A stretch of 64,000 nt of DNA, from assembly GCA_038373885.1 (NCBI GenBank), contig JAWZYV010016944.1:1860001-1924000 (forward strand), given 5' to 3'. The DNA is from Cheiracanthium punctorium. Its lineage: Eukaryota; Arthropoda; Arachnida; Araneae; Cheiracanthiidae. Position numbers and translations under genes: made by a program. Under the pieces are notes generated by a model that made no database searches, was not told the origin of the DNA, and saw only the letters and a program-made list of their open reading frames with translations. Shown here one piece after another: positions 46,350 through 57,714 of this stretch (the stretch's first letter is position 1; each line of letters begins with the position of its first letter).

Positions 46350-48718
46350 CCTGGAAACCCAAAACCGATTGTTTTACCTTTAAGGTAGAAGTGGAAAAAA
46401 ATGATCGGCCAACCAAAAGATCAGTCTTATCCATAATCGCCCGACTTTTTGATCCTCTTGGATTACTCGGTCCAGTTATTACAAAAGCAAAAATTTTCAT
46501 GCAACAATTGTGGATGAAAAAAATTGATTGGAGTGAAAACCTCCCTGAAAAAGAAGCTGGCGAATGGAAAGAATTTGTGAGATCCTTAATGAGTGTAAAT
46601 AATATCAACATTGAACGATGTATAGTGATAGAAAATGCGGCAGTGATTGAACTCCACGGTTTCGCGGATGCCTCCGAGAAGGCATACGGTGCTGCGATAT
46701 ACGCAAGATCAGTCACTAAAGATGGTGAAGTGAAAGTGAAACTAGTCACAAGTAAATCTCGTGTGTCGCCGATTAAGCAAGTAACAATACCTAGACTAGA
46801 GTTGTGCAGTGCAGTGCTTCTTACCAAATTAATGCACAAAGCACAAAATGCATTAAAAATGGACATTAAACGAATCTTCTATTGGACGGACTCTACCATA
46901 GTCTTAGCGTGGATGAGAAAGGAATCGAGAGACTTAAAAACGTTTGTCTCCAATCGTGTAGTAATCATCCAAGAGCTCTCGGAGATTGGTCAATGGTATC
47001 ATGTTCCATCAGAACAAAATCCTGCGGACATAATCTCTAGAGGACTAGATCCAGAGAAAATTCAAGAAAGTGACCTGTGGTGGTTCGGACCATCCTTTCT
47101 TCAAGAGCACGTTGTGAACTTCACTAGTATTTTCAACGACCAACCGAATAGTGAATTATATCAAAAAGAGCTAAGGGATAAAGAGAAGGAATCAGTTTGT
47201 TTCCTTTTAAAATATACTGAAATACTTCCAATCATCTACAACTGTTCGTCCTTCACGAAACTGAAAAGAATCATTGCATGGTGTTTACGGTTTATGCAAA
47301 ATGCTAGAAACCCATTGCATCCAACTTCTGGCAGATTATCTGCATCTGAATTATCTGCCTCTTTGCTATGTTTAGTGAAAAATGTGCAATCGGTGCATTT
47401 TGCAAAGGAAATTCAGTGTATCGAGAAAGGACAACAGCTTCCTAATTACAGTAACTTATTGAATTTGTTCCCAATTTTAGATGAGAACAATATACTTCGT
47501 GTTGGTGGTAGATTGAGACATTCAAAGTTACCTATTGGACAAAAACACCCCATTTTGATTCCTAATGACAATCCATTTTGTGAATTAATTATTAATTATT
47601 ATCATATTTTTTATTTTCACACAGGTACTGAGGCTACTTTAGCTAACATACGCTCCCAATTTTGGATTGTTAAAGGGAGATCAACTGTTAAAAATGTAAT
47701 TAAAAAATGTGTATCCTGCCTTAAGGTAAGTGCTAAAGGTAAACACCAAAGAATGGCAGATTTGCCCAGTGCTAGAGTCAACATAGCAAGAGTATTCACG
47801 AAGGTGGGACTGGATTTTTGTGGTCCATTTAACATCAAGTTAAGCCCAGGAAGAGTGAAAAAAGTGTATAAATGTTACATTTGTATTTTTGTATGTTTTG
47901 TAGTTAGAGCTATACATTTAGAAATTGTGAGTAATTTAAGTACGGAAGCATTTATTGGGGCTCTAAAAAGATTTATTTCTCGCAGAGGTAGGCCTAGTGT
48001 AATTTTTAGTGATAACGGTACAAATTTTGTAGGGGCTAATAACGAGTTTCGTAAAATTTTAACGAAATTATTTAAAAAAGAAAACTCAGAAAATTTTGAA
48101 GATTTCCTGGCTTCCGAGGGCATAAAGTGGCATTTTAATCCCCCTGCCACTCCTCATTTTGGAGGTTTGTGGGAAGCTGGAGTTAAATCATTGAAAGGTC
48201 ACCTCAAAAAAGTTGTGGGAAATACAATTCTTACTCACGAAGAATTTTTTACACTAGTTACCCAAGTGGAGGCTGTATTGAACTCCCGACCTCTTTGCCC
48301 CCTCTCTGAAGATCCCAACGATGACTTGGCTCTAACTCCAGCCCATTTTTTAACAGGCTCTTCGTTAACATCCCTACCTGAACCAGAGTTTAAGGAGATT
48401 TCAATGAATAGGCTCAGTAGGTGGGAATTAGTACAAAAGTTAACTCAAACATTTTGGACTAAATGGTCTACCGACTATTTAAATCGTCTTCAAGCGCGAC
48501 CTAAATGGTATAAAGGAGAAAAGAAATTTAACGTAAATGATGTAGTTTTGGTCAAGGGTGAAGATAATTCTAAACTATTGAACTGGAATCTCGCCAAAAT
48601 AATTGAAATTCACCCAGGAGAGGATAATATAACTAGAGTGGTTACATTAAAAACGAGTAAAGGTGTCTATAAAAGACCTGTAAACAAAATTGTTAAATTA
48701 CCCTTTGAATCTAACTGA
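46350..48718 (+). pseudogene. BEL pol: end of RT/connection, RNase H, integrase
   Basis: The open frame starts inside the transposon at 46220; BEL sequence begins with the target copy at 46350. With residues numbered from 46220, RNase H acidic residues sit in FADAS (Asp 150), RLELC (Glu 194) and WTDS (Asp 224). An HHCC-type integrase zinc finger ends in CVSC (497-500). The integrase core has LDFCGP (Asp 532), FSDNGTNF (Asp 598) and LWEAGVKS (Glu 652). A C-terminal domain with a WTKWSTDYL block and NDVVLVKGED (about 745-785) follows. The reading frame is intact from the insertion to its stop. Confidence 0.88.
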
Positions 48719-48926
48719 ATTATGATTTGTGTCTATATGTTTATATTGCAATTTATTTGTGTTAATTTGTAGTCTAGTGTATTTTTTCATTAGAAAAACT
48801 TGAGTAATTTTTATTTAATGTTCATTTATGGTGTATAGTGTTCGCAACCATTACAAGTGTCATCAGATTTGGTAAATTGATGAGTGTATTGAAAATTTTT
48901 AAGAAAATTTATCAAGGCGGGCGGTA
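48719..48926 (+). other. BEL 3' untranslated region
   Basis: Short AT-rich leader to the 3' LTR with no env-like frame. The G-rich AAGGCGGGCGG just before the LTR is the likely plus-strand primer. Confidence 0.6.
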
Positions 48927-49148
48927 TGTTGAGAGATACGCCTGGCCACTGTGTAAAGAGGGCGCTGTTGTAACCAGCGCAGGTGTAGCGATGAAAACTT
49001 TGTATCAGAGCTGTGAGAGAGTGTGTGTGCGGAGGAGTGAGCGAGCATGCCTCACGGAGAAAATAAATGTATACAGTCCATTTGAGTTATTTTTTTGAGT
49101 ATAAAAAGAGCACACATAAAACCATGAGCTATCGATAGGGCCAAAACA
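48927..49148 (+). repeat. BEL 3' LTR
   Basis: 222 bp, identical by eye to the 5' LTR, and followed by the duplicated CTCAG. Confidence 0.92.
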
Positions 49149-49800
49149 CTCAGATAAAAATATTCTTTTTCATAGCTGACCTCTAACTAAACTAATGTAA
49201 TCATGAAATTTAGAAAAATACTTCAAAATTTTAATTTGCACTCTTTAAATGTATTTTTTATATTTATTTACATTTTCCCTTCAAAAAATGTTGTTGATCT
49301 CAAAAATACTATTGCAGTAAGCATGCAAATTACAAGTACAATTTGCCCCATTAATCAGCTATCCAAAAACGTATTAATGTCCATCTAAAGACATGTTGTT
49401 CGTAAAGAAGGTTAGGTTTTACTTACCGCAGGTAAAAACGTCAAAGGATTCAGCCTTGTTCATTCTTTAGGATCATTGGCCAACTTTTCAAGTTATCACT
49501 ATTTTTTAGATTTATTTTCATTGCTCACACTATAACTAGGCTAACGTACTTATGAAAGAGTAAAAAAGTACCTCAAAATTTTGATTCACGCACTTTACAT
49601 GTATTTTTTATCTATTTATTCATTGAAATTTTTCTTTCAAAAATGTTGTTTATCTCTAAAAATACTATTGCAATAAGCATATAAATCAGAATACAATTTG
49701 TCCCATTAATGAGCTATCCTAAAACATATTAATGTCCATCTAAAGGCATTTAATTCATAAGGAAAGGTAAGTTTTACATAGTGCAGGTAAAAACGCCAAA
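49149..49800. repeat. Satellite-like tandem units 2 and 3 (right of BEL)
   Basis: Two units of about 330-360 bp resemble 37080-37467. Each has TGTATTTTTTAT, a CTTTCAAAAAATGTTG-like phrase, ATACTATTGCA and CCCATTAATCAGCTATCC, then GGTAAAAACG. The BEL element landed inside this array. Confidence 0.65.
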
Positions 49801-49826
49801 GGAGGCACCAACTTTCTTTGTTTAGG

Positions 49827-50113
49827 TTGGTTGGTCAACCAATCAAGTTATCACTGTTTTAACATGCTTAAAATCTTAGCCGCATCAGATTGTGAATCTC
49901 AAATGGCTAGGTGCTGTATGGTCGTGTTAATTAGTTTTGACTCTGCGCTACGCATGCTTGTTTAGTTGATTAGCCAGATAACTACAAAATGTGCTTATGC
50001 AATGCAGAATCACAGCTAACATGACAACACAGCATATAGCCATTTGAGATTCACAATTTGGTATGGCGAAGATTTTAAGCACATAAAAAGTGATAACTTG
50101 ATTGGTTGACCAC
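49827..50113. repeat. Inverted repeat of about 290 bp
   Basis: GGTCAACCAATCAAGTTATC and GATTGTGAATCTCAAATGGC on the left are inverted copies of GATAACTTGATTGGTTGACC and GCCATTTGAGATTCACAATT on the right. A spacer of about 110 bp separates them. The Gypsy insertion site CCATC abuts the right arm. Confidence 0.7.
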
Positions 50114-50118
50114 CCATC

Positions 50119-50868
50119 TATGAGGGAGTTGTCGGAGGACGATTAAGAGAAACGTTCCCTCGGCCGCTCACATGACGTATAGTGTACAAAAGGTATTTGA
50201 GAAAAACTGACGGACAACTGGAATACACAAAAAGGCTGCACTTTATTGTAGGTATCTTCACAAAACAGTTATTAAAGAAACAAGTTCAATTACGCACCGT
50301 ACATTGCTTCATAAAAAATAACACCAGGAACATATCTAATTGTTCCGGCCACACGGCATGCCGGAGTTCCATAAAAAAAACGAACACAACCTCCTCTGAC
50401 GGAGAGCAATCGAGAAGTCTTTTCAAATCTTTCTACAAAAACTGCCAGCTCTCTACAGGTTGGCGAGTAAAATATGAGCACTCATAAGCCACTGCCCCAC
50501 GTGACAACCACCGTCCGGTAGGCGTAAACAATATAAAAATTTGAAACAAACGGATTTAAATGATTTATGCCAAGACAGAAGTGCCAGAATTTGGCGGATG
50601 CCAAAACGTAAGGTTACAACCCTGTGAGAAAACACCGACGGAGACCGGGAGGCGCTAAGAACTAACACAGCATATGCTAAAGCGAAATTAATTTAGAAGG
50701 GAAACCCCGAAAAATCCCAGACATAGCGTCGCGCAAAAGGAAGAATATTTTATCGAGCCGAAAAAACAAAGTGGAGAGAGATTAATACGGAAAACGAAAT
50801 TTTGATTTAGAAAGACGAAACATAGGAACATTATTTTAAGACGCGAAAAATATGTGAACTTCGTCACA
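50119..50868 (-). repeat. Gypsy 3' LTR
   Basis: 750 bp. It differs from the 5' LTR at one position I can see (C at 50492, T at 58088), apart from the insertion in the 5' LTR. The antisense 101-codon frame 50182-50487 is repeated identically in the other LTR and is not a gene. Confidence 0.92.
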
Positions 50869-52190
50869 TATATCTCTCCACAGCCCAACAAAAAAAATTT
50901 TGACGCCAGAAAATTTTTTTTAACAAAGAACTTTAACCCTTGAATTAAACAGAAAGCCTAACATGCAGCGCTTATGAGGGCTCATCACAAAAATACAATA
51001 CCAAATAACATAACAAATTATAAAATAATACATCACAAAATACCATTTGCAAAAATATCAACAATATTCTGCTACAAATAAAAGAATATAAAACGATTCA
51101 ATTATCCATTACATATCAAAATTACACATGTGCAGAAACTAAAGAAAAATAACCTTGAATATTCAAAATAATATATGTACATATGACGTCATAAATGTGA
51201 GATCTCTTTATAAAAACAACTTTGCAGAAAACATTGCAGATAACTTTGCAGATAACATTGCAGATAGCCTTGCAGATAACATTGCAGATAGCTTTGCACA
51301 TAACATTGCAGATAGCCTTGAACTGGCAAAAAATTTACTTTCGAAGTCCTTTGCATTATCAACGTCCATGCAAAATAAGAAATGAAAGTTTCTCAATATT
51401 ATTAACAAATCTCAAATATACTTAGTGCACTTAATCAGGTTTAAATTTTAAAATAAAGTTCAAAGATGAAGCTTCTAATTAAATGAATGTCAAAGAAGAT
51501 TCTAATAAAAGTCATGACATAATTTAAGTACATCAAGTCAAAATGATTGCAATCAAATACCTGAAATGTGTCCAATGCAATTTAGTTGCAGTACAGGTAT
51601 TGCTATCAACTTTCAAAACAAACTCTCTCTCTTTTTTCTTAAAGTTTGTTTATTTATTAATATATTTTTTTTTAATATCAAACACAATTTACTTCGTGAA
51701 ACATAATAAAAACTTTCAATGAATAAAAATATCAAAACATATATAAATATTTTTTTTATATACATGAGCTTCAAAACAAATTAAGATTTTTGTGACCAAA
51801 AACAGGAAACTTTCAAACAGACGAAACATGAACATAAACAATATTTGCAAAAAAAAATGGTAAACACAAAAGAAAAATGTATGTTTGTTTGTGTAAAGAA
51901 GTTACAGGTTAGAAAAACCCATTAAATTGTGTAGAAAAGAAATGATTACCGACAACCGTAAGCTCACCTAAGAAAACTATTGTTCCTCTTTTTTTTTTAA
52001 TATTAACAACAACTTGATTAACTAAGTTTCATGAAAAAGAGATACATATCATACAGTATACTGAAGTGTACATCTTTAAAAATACTGCACCAGCCAGATA
52101 CAAACAAGATATTATACAACAGTGTACAAAGCAAGGAAGTGTCTGTGGGCACCTTCACAAACACGCCATTACTAAAACGAAAACATGCAT
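50869..52190 (-). other. Gypsy 3' noncoding region with 12 bp minisatellite
   Basis: No env or other frame. At 51218-51330 about nine tandem 12-base units of GATAACATTGCA type occur. Next to the 3' LTR, GTGGAGAGATATA on the minus strand is a plausible polypurine-like primer. Confidence 0.65.
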
Positions 52191-53459
52191 CTACTTTCTA
52201 GGTCTTAAATTATACTGATTATGTGAAGTTGTAGGTAGATCAAAATTATCTGTAACACCATTATGGTAGTGATTATTACTATGTAAAGAAAGATATTCAG
52301 AACGTGGAGGAGCTAAAATTAATCTATCAATATGAACTCTCTGAGGTTCGAGATGGGGAGCTTGCAAACGTCTAATAGAGAAAGAAACAGGTGAGTGTTT
52401 TTCAGTGATCACATAAGGACCTGTGAATTTAGGTTTAAATTTATCCAAAGACTTTTTATAAACAATGTCATTTACATTTAAATCTCTGAGCCTAGCATGT
52501 TGTGAGTGTCTCTGAAAGCGAATCGTTTGTGAAGAAATAATGTTTTGATAAGCTTTCTTATAAATGGAGTCTAATTCTTGCATTAATTTATAAGTGTGTA
52601 TGTCATTAAGATTTGGCGGAGTTGTCTCAAAGTTAAATGTGTCAAAAATAAGTGATAATTCTCTGCCAAAATGTAACAAATTGGGTGTAAAACCAGTAGT
52701 TGAATGTGTTGAACCATTATACAAAGATTTGTGAATTAAAATTGCATGTTCGAAGTTGTGGCCATCAAGTAATAAAGAATTTACAGAGTATTTAATGGAA
52801 GTATTTATGCGTTCAGCAATCGAATTACATTGTGGATGACCAGCCGAAGAATGATTAATTTTTATACCAAGTTTGTCATGAAAATGATTATAAATTGAGG
52901 CAACAAACTGTGGCCCTAAATCTGACAAAATCACTGCAGGACGGCCAAAAGTTGTAAAATATTTAAAAAGAGCCTCGACTATTACATTAGCAGACGTAGA
53001 AGTAAGAGGCACAAGCTCCATATGGCGAGAGAAATGATCAGTGATTGTTAGAACAGTACGACCATTACTGAAGGGACCAACAAGGTCAATAGCAATAGTA
53101 TGTCCTGGATAAGTTGGTGTGTATGTTTGTTGTAAAGGAGCAGGTCGAGTAGGATGATGTTTCACCTGTAAACATACAGTACAAGAGGCAACAAAATTCA
53201 CGGTATCAGTATAAATACCTTTCCAAAAATACTTCCTTGTTAGAAATTCGTAAGTCTTTTTTAAACCATAATGTGACAGATGAGAAATTGTTAAAGCTTT
53301 TGCTTTTAACGAATGTGGAACAACAATTACATGATGATAAGTTTGATTATGAACATTATACTTTTCACACATCAATAACATAGTTTCTGGATGAATAAAA
53401 AAGGCAGGATGAGTTGCAGAGGAACCCTTACTTAAAATTTCATTATAAATGACAGACAA
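52191..53459 (-). pseudogene. Gypsy integrase
   Basis: The 422-residue frame opens just inside the RNase H frame. It holds the HHCC zinc finger (His 60 and 63 in HLSHYG; Cys 93 and 96 in CTVC), the core AIDLVGPF (Asp 125), SDLGPQF (Asp 180) and SIAERIN (Glu 216, a D-x35-E spacing). A C-terminal FTGPYVITEKHSPVSFSIRR segment matches the GPY/F module of Gypsy integrases. The catalytic triad is complete. It is in the frame after RNase H, joined across a T-run at about 53500 that is one base short for continuity. It would act in the preintegration complex. Confidence 0.88.
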
Positions 53460-53881
53460 CTCAGGATCAGCATTTTGCTCACTGAAAAAGTTTCATTTGA
53501 AATTTCCAACAGTGGATCAGTACTATTTGAATTTTTTGTAACTAAAAAGTTCACATATTCATTATTTTTAGGAACATTATCAACAATTGGTATAACACCA
53601 TTATCATAAATTAACTGAGGATTACTGTCAAGAGTTTCAGTATTATTTTCAAAGTTCTCCCTAGATAAATAGTCAGCAAGTACATTCTTAGATCCAGCAA
53701 TGTGCTGAAAACTAAATGAATATTCTGACAACTCAAGTAACCACCTTGTGATTATGTCAGCTGGGTTGGTAGTCTTTTTATATTTTATCAAAGGAGCACT
53801 ATCAGAAAGAATTATAAAATGTCTATTATACAAATAATATTTAAAGGCATTAACAGATTTATATATAGCCATTAGTTCCAA
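53432..53881 (-). pseudogene. Gypsy RNase H
   Basis: Continues in the same frame as the RT frame after a single TAG. It shows LELMAIYKSVNAFKYYL, the HFIILSDSAPL segment (catalytic Asp) and the FQHIAGSKNVLADYLSR ending of Gypsy RNase H (final Asp). The frame then runs out near 53432 while the integrase sense passes into the -1 frame. Confidence 0.85.
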
Positions 53882-53908
53882 CTTAAGAGCAGGATACTTT
53901 TGCTCAGC

Positions 53909-55132
53909 CTAATTTAACGATTTGGAAAAATAAGCAACTGGAAGTAGTTTATTATCATACATTTGTAAAAGACAAGCACTTATAGAAATGTTGGAAGCAT
54001 CAGTATTTAAATAAAAAGTCTTATTCCAGTCAGGAAGTCTTACCATAGGTTCAGAGAAAAATATTTGTTGCATCTTTTGAAAATTTTGTTCATGTGTAGA
54101 AGTCCAAACAAATTTAGCTTTAGGAGTAGTTAATTGAATCAAAGGTTGAGATAACTCAGAAAATGCAGGAATTAAGTGTTTGTAAAAAGTTGCCAAACCA
54201 ATAAAGCGTTTTAATTGTTTTTTTGTTGTAGGAGTTGGAAAAGAAACAACTTTTTCAATGTTACATTGAATAGGCTTGATAAAATGATTTTCAATATGAA
54301 AACCCAAATAGTTTGTTGATGTTTTATGAAAAGAACATTTAGTAGGAGCAAGTGTCAAATTATATTTACATAAAACTTTTAAAACTTTTTCAAGTTTATG
54401 TACAGTGTCTTCAAAAGAATGTGATCCTATAATAAGATCATCCTGATATGCGAAAATTCCATCTGAGTTAACCTCGTCTAGTAAAAGATCCATAAGAGCC
54501 TGAAAAGTTGAGGCAGCGGATTTCAAACCAAAAACCATTCTTTTAAATTTAAATGAGCCAAACTGAGAAGTGAAAGTTAATTTATCTTGTAAATCTTTTG
54601 GTAAATCTATTTGATGATAAGCCTGTTGTAAATCTAAACTGGTGAAAAATTTATATGTTGATAGATTAGCAATAATTGTCTGAATTTTAGGTAAAGGATA
54701 TGATGAACCTTGTATGACAGAATTCAACATACGCAAATCAAGGGCTAACCTATACTTCTGTTTTCCAGAAGAGTCAGGCTTTTTCTTTACTAAAATTACA
54801 GGACATGCCCATTCAGAACAGTTACGTTCAATTATACCTGCATTCAGTAATTGGTCTATTTGCTCTTTAGCTTCACTTTGAAGAGCCTGAGGAATTGGAA
54901 AAGGCAATGTTTTTATTGGAAAATCATTAGTAAAGTTCAACACAGGAATAACTCTGTCAGTGTGTCCTAAAGTAGACATATCTTTTGAAAAAGCAGCAAA
55001 ATTGCTTAGTAATAAACTACTTAATTCACTTTGTTCATTACCTTCCAAATGTGCTAAGTCAAAATCAGATGAAGTTAATTGCTGTTTTCTTTTATTAAGC
55101 ACTTCTGATGAAGGCTGTATTAAATTACACAT
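53909..55132 (-). pseudogene. Gypsy reverse transcriptase
   Basis: 407 residues. RT motifs in order: YRLALDLRMLNSV (127-139), FFTSLDLQQAYHQI (catalytic Asp 167), FGLKSAASTF (201-210) and YQDD (229-232, the F/YxDD box). Then comes the LGFHIE and VVSFPTPTTKKQLKRFIGL connection typical of Ty3/Gypsy. It ends at a TAG (53909-53911), beyond which RNase H continues in frame. The protease frame lies upstream in a different frame. Confidence 0.9.
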
Positions 55133-55308
55133 TTGAAAATTCTCAGAATTATGGGTTAGGTCTCTTTCTTTAACTTCATCAATATCATAAATATTACCAA
55201 TCTTGGTATTCTTATTTAAATGAATTTTCTGTTCAGATACATTATGAATAAATATAGAAAATTTTTGAGAGCACTTGTTACCATTTTTGTTTTGATTAAA
55301 GTGTTCAT

Positions 55309-56133
55309 TTAAATAACAAGCCTCATAAGAAATGTAATTTTCAGCATCATTTGGTGAAAAAGAAAATATTCAGTGCTAGACTTATTATCACAACAAACCT
55401 GAGCATAAATATGCTCATCCGACTCTAAAATGACCTTTTGACATAGATAAACAGAATTGTCATTTACTTTAATTGAATTAGGACCTTTTTCATTATTATC
55501 AGTTGCACACACATGCATATTGCTAGAGTCTTTATTATTTAGAAAATATACCTTTAAATCATTAACCATAAGACAAGAATTTTTCATATCAATTGAAATA
55601 TTGTTTTCTCTTAAAAAAGGAAAACCCAAAATACCATCAAAATGTTCATTAACTGGAATGTCAACAATATAGAAGCAGTGGTGAAAAAACATTGATTTAA
55701 TTTTAAAGGTTAATTTAATACAAGCAGAGAATTTTATTTTTGAATTAATTGTAGATATAGTGACTGAAGAAGCCAGGTGTTTGTAATTGATTTTAGATTT
55801 AATTTCATTAAAAACATCCCTTGTAAGCAAAGAAATAGAACTACCAGTATCAATCAAGAATTTAAGTTTTTGTTTATTCACCATCACTTCAATTATTGGT
55901 AATAAATTACAATCATTGTTCACATTTGCAATAAAATATTCATTTCGTTTTTCATCTTCAAAAATATTATCAGTCTGTACATATTTAGATTCAGCAATGG
56001 TAACAGGTACAATAGTCTGAGTCGAACAAGAACGAACTCTACGCTCATTAGACACTTTTGGTAAATTTTTAGACAAAATTGGGAAATTGTCTGGTGTATG
56101 TATGAAAGAACGAGATGTGTTCCCACCAGTCAA
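55309..56133 (-). pseudogene. Gypsy protease (pol N-terminus)
   Basis: The frame contains the retropepsin active site FLIDTGSSISLL (DTG 95-97) and a later GILGFPFL flap/C-terminal motif. It has no ATG of its own near the gag stop. The frame can be entered from gag by the -1 signal at 56091-56157. It terminates at 55309, but coding sense moves to the RT frame near 55370, where a run of five T is one base short for continuity. Confidence 0.85.
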
Positions 56134-56157
56134 ATCACACCTCGAAATTAGTTTAAA
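56091..56157 (-). promoter_or_regulatory. Programmed -1 frameshift signal between gag and protease
   Basis: On the minus strand the heptamer TTTAAAC (56157-56151) sits in gag phase as T-TTA-AAC, directly before the gag stop TAA. After a 6-base spacer come stem 1 CGAGGTGTG (56144-56136) and its partner CACATCTCG (56119-56111), nine pairs including one G-U. Loop bases CTGGTG (56129-56124) pair with downstream CACCAG (56096-56091), forming an H-type pseudoknot. Slippage of -1 leads into the protease frame. All parts match the known retroviral signal design; function is inferred. Confidence 0.8.
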
Positions 56158-57071
56158 TTACAGTCATTAGAAAAATTTCTTCCTGAATTTCGGAAGTTGG
56201 GTCGACGACCAAAATTATTATTTTGTGGAGTATTGTCCAAAACTTTAAATTTTCTACACTGGCGTGCAGAATGATGTCTGCCGGAGCACAATTGGCAGAT
56301 AATACTACTTTGACCTCTATTTCTGTCATAATTTTGAAAAACTGTATTTCTGTTTTTAAAGTGTGTATTATGAGGTCTACGTTGTCTGAAAAAATTCCGT
56401 TGCTCAGAAGCAGAAGCAAAAGCATTACGATTGGTGTCAGCAGAACCAGAAGTAGAATTTTTAAAAGTCAAATCATTAATTTTTGAAGCTAATTCTTCAA
56501 TTTTTTTAGAAATAGCAAACACTGGGGCTTTTTGTTGATTAGCCAAAACAAGTGATTCAGATTGTGCAATATTTTGTAATTGCTGGGCACGCACAACAGC
56601 TTTAGAATAGTCAGTTATGTTATCCTCCAAAATTTTAACTCTAATGTTAGATGGCAAAGCCGACATCAATTTAACATATTTAATATCATCAAGAGCTTGA
56701 GAATCTTTAATTTTATATACCTTAGAAACCAAAACATTTAATCGATGAACAAAAGCAGTTACAGAGTTAAAATCTTCAAATTTCAAATTATTAAGCTCGG
56801 TTACTGGAGCTAGAATTTCATTGTTACAAAAATATTTTTCAAATTCTAATTTAATTACATCAAAATCTCTCGCTTTATTTACAACCTCATTTTCAATAAA
56901 AAACTGTAATGCTGGACCAATTAGTTTAGTCTTGAAATACAAAATAGTTTTTTCTTCTGACCATTTGTTTAAAGATGCTAAGTCTTCCAATATACCAAAG
57001 AAATGTTTTAATTCTACGGCATTACCATCAAATGATGGAATACTAACAGAAAAATCAGAAATTTTAGACAT
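56148..57071 (-). CDS. Gypsy gag
   Basis: 307 residues, intact. The capsid-like region includes WSEEKTILYFKTKLIGPALQ (residues 37-56) as in Retrotrans_gag proteins. A Q/N/R-rich segment is followed by one zinc knuckle CQLCSGRHHSARQC (259-272, C-x2-C-x4-H-x4-C). ATG 57071 is the first start after the primer site and leader. The stop at 56148-56150 lies within the frameshift signal. It forms the particle shell and binds the element RNA (family knowledge). Confidence 0.87.
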   Translation of the reverse strand: MSKISDFSVSIPSFDGNAVELKHFFGILEDLASLNKWSEEKTILYFKTKLIGPALQFFIENEVVNKARDFDVIKLEFEKYFCNNEILAPVTELNNLKFEDFNSVTAFVHRLNVLVSKVYKIKDSQALDDIKYVKLMSALPSNIRVKILEDNITDYSKAVVRAQQLQNIAQSESLVLANQQKAPVFAISKKIEELASKINDLTFKNSTSGSADTNRNAFASASEQRNFFRQRRPHNTHFKNRNTVFQNYDRNRGQSSIICQLCSGRHHSARQCRKFKVLDNTPQNNNFGRRPNFRNSGRNFSNDCNLN

Positions 57072-57714
57072 TCTACAATAATAAAAATAAATGACTTACC
57101 TACAAAAATGACATAAAACACACAAAACGCAAAAATTATCCTCTTATGAATGAAAATCAAAACATTTATCCTTGTGACACACATAAAAGTTCCGAATCCA
57201 TTATAAAAACACACATAATTCTGAACACCACATACGTCTCACGGTTTCCGCTAGAGTTGACTCAGAAGTATCGGCGAAATACAGGAAACATAGGAACAAC
57301 AAACCCTGGTAGCGGAAAAACACAGGGCGGCGAAACCAGAAGCGCGAGGCGAAACCAGAAGAGCATCGTAACACCGGAATGGTCACTACGGAAAATGTAG
57401 ATACGAAGAACACAGGTATCAGCAAATTCTTTTCGGTCGCACAACGCTGGGTAATCAAAAATCCTCTCATCCCTCTGAAAAATCCGAGAAAGTTCACAGC
57501 ACAAGGAGCAGTTACTGAATCACCGCAGGGAGACATCAAAATTCCGATGACATGGAGACGGGAGAGTCCGCAGAAAATTTGTTTTGCTTAAGTAAGAACA
57601 GTTTTTTTTTTTTTTTTGCACATTCATACTTGGGCAAAAGGAAACTCCGACAGCCGGTGATGTGCCGGAAACAACTACTCGTGGAAACGAGCTGGTCATG
57701 ACGCACCAAGTTTA
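57072..57714 (-). other. Gypsy leader with primer-binding site
   Basis: Untranslated leader between the 5' LTR and gag. The likely primer site TGGTGCGTCATGACC begins six bases inside the LTR boundary. I do not assign the tRNA. A T run (A-rich on the other strand) lies at about 57602-57617. Confidence 0.6.

Larger units (their letters stand above)
37468..49148 (+). mobile_element. BEL/Pao LTR retrotransposon, interrupted by a hAT-like element
   Basis: Identical 222 bp LTRs (37468-37689 and 48927-49148) start TG and end CA. Five-base target copies CTCAG lie at 37463-37467 and 49149-49153. The internal order is gag, protease, reverse transcriptase, RNase H, integrase, which is BEL/Pao order. 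A candidate primer site TGGTCCTAAATAGCCGGA starts at the base after the 5' LTR. A G-rich AAGGCGGGCGG precedes the 3' LTR. Without the nested insert the element is about 6 kb. Gag carries two reading-frame breaks and pol is split by the 40692-46349 insert, so this copy is not autonomous. Confidence 0.93.

Noticed and set aside
46273..46866. 197-codon minus-strand frame and similar antisense frames within BEL and Gypsy pol
   Set aside because: Shadows of the real pol frames.
50182..50487. 101-codon frame, repeated identically at 57778-58083
   Set aside because: Both copies lie antisense inside the Gypsy LTRs; identity reflects LTR identity, not coding constraint.
51218..51330. CRISPR-like array
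   Set aside because: Contiguous 12-base units without spacers, inside a retrotransposon.
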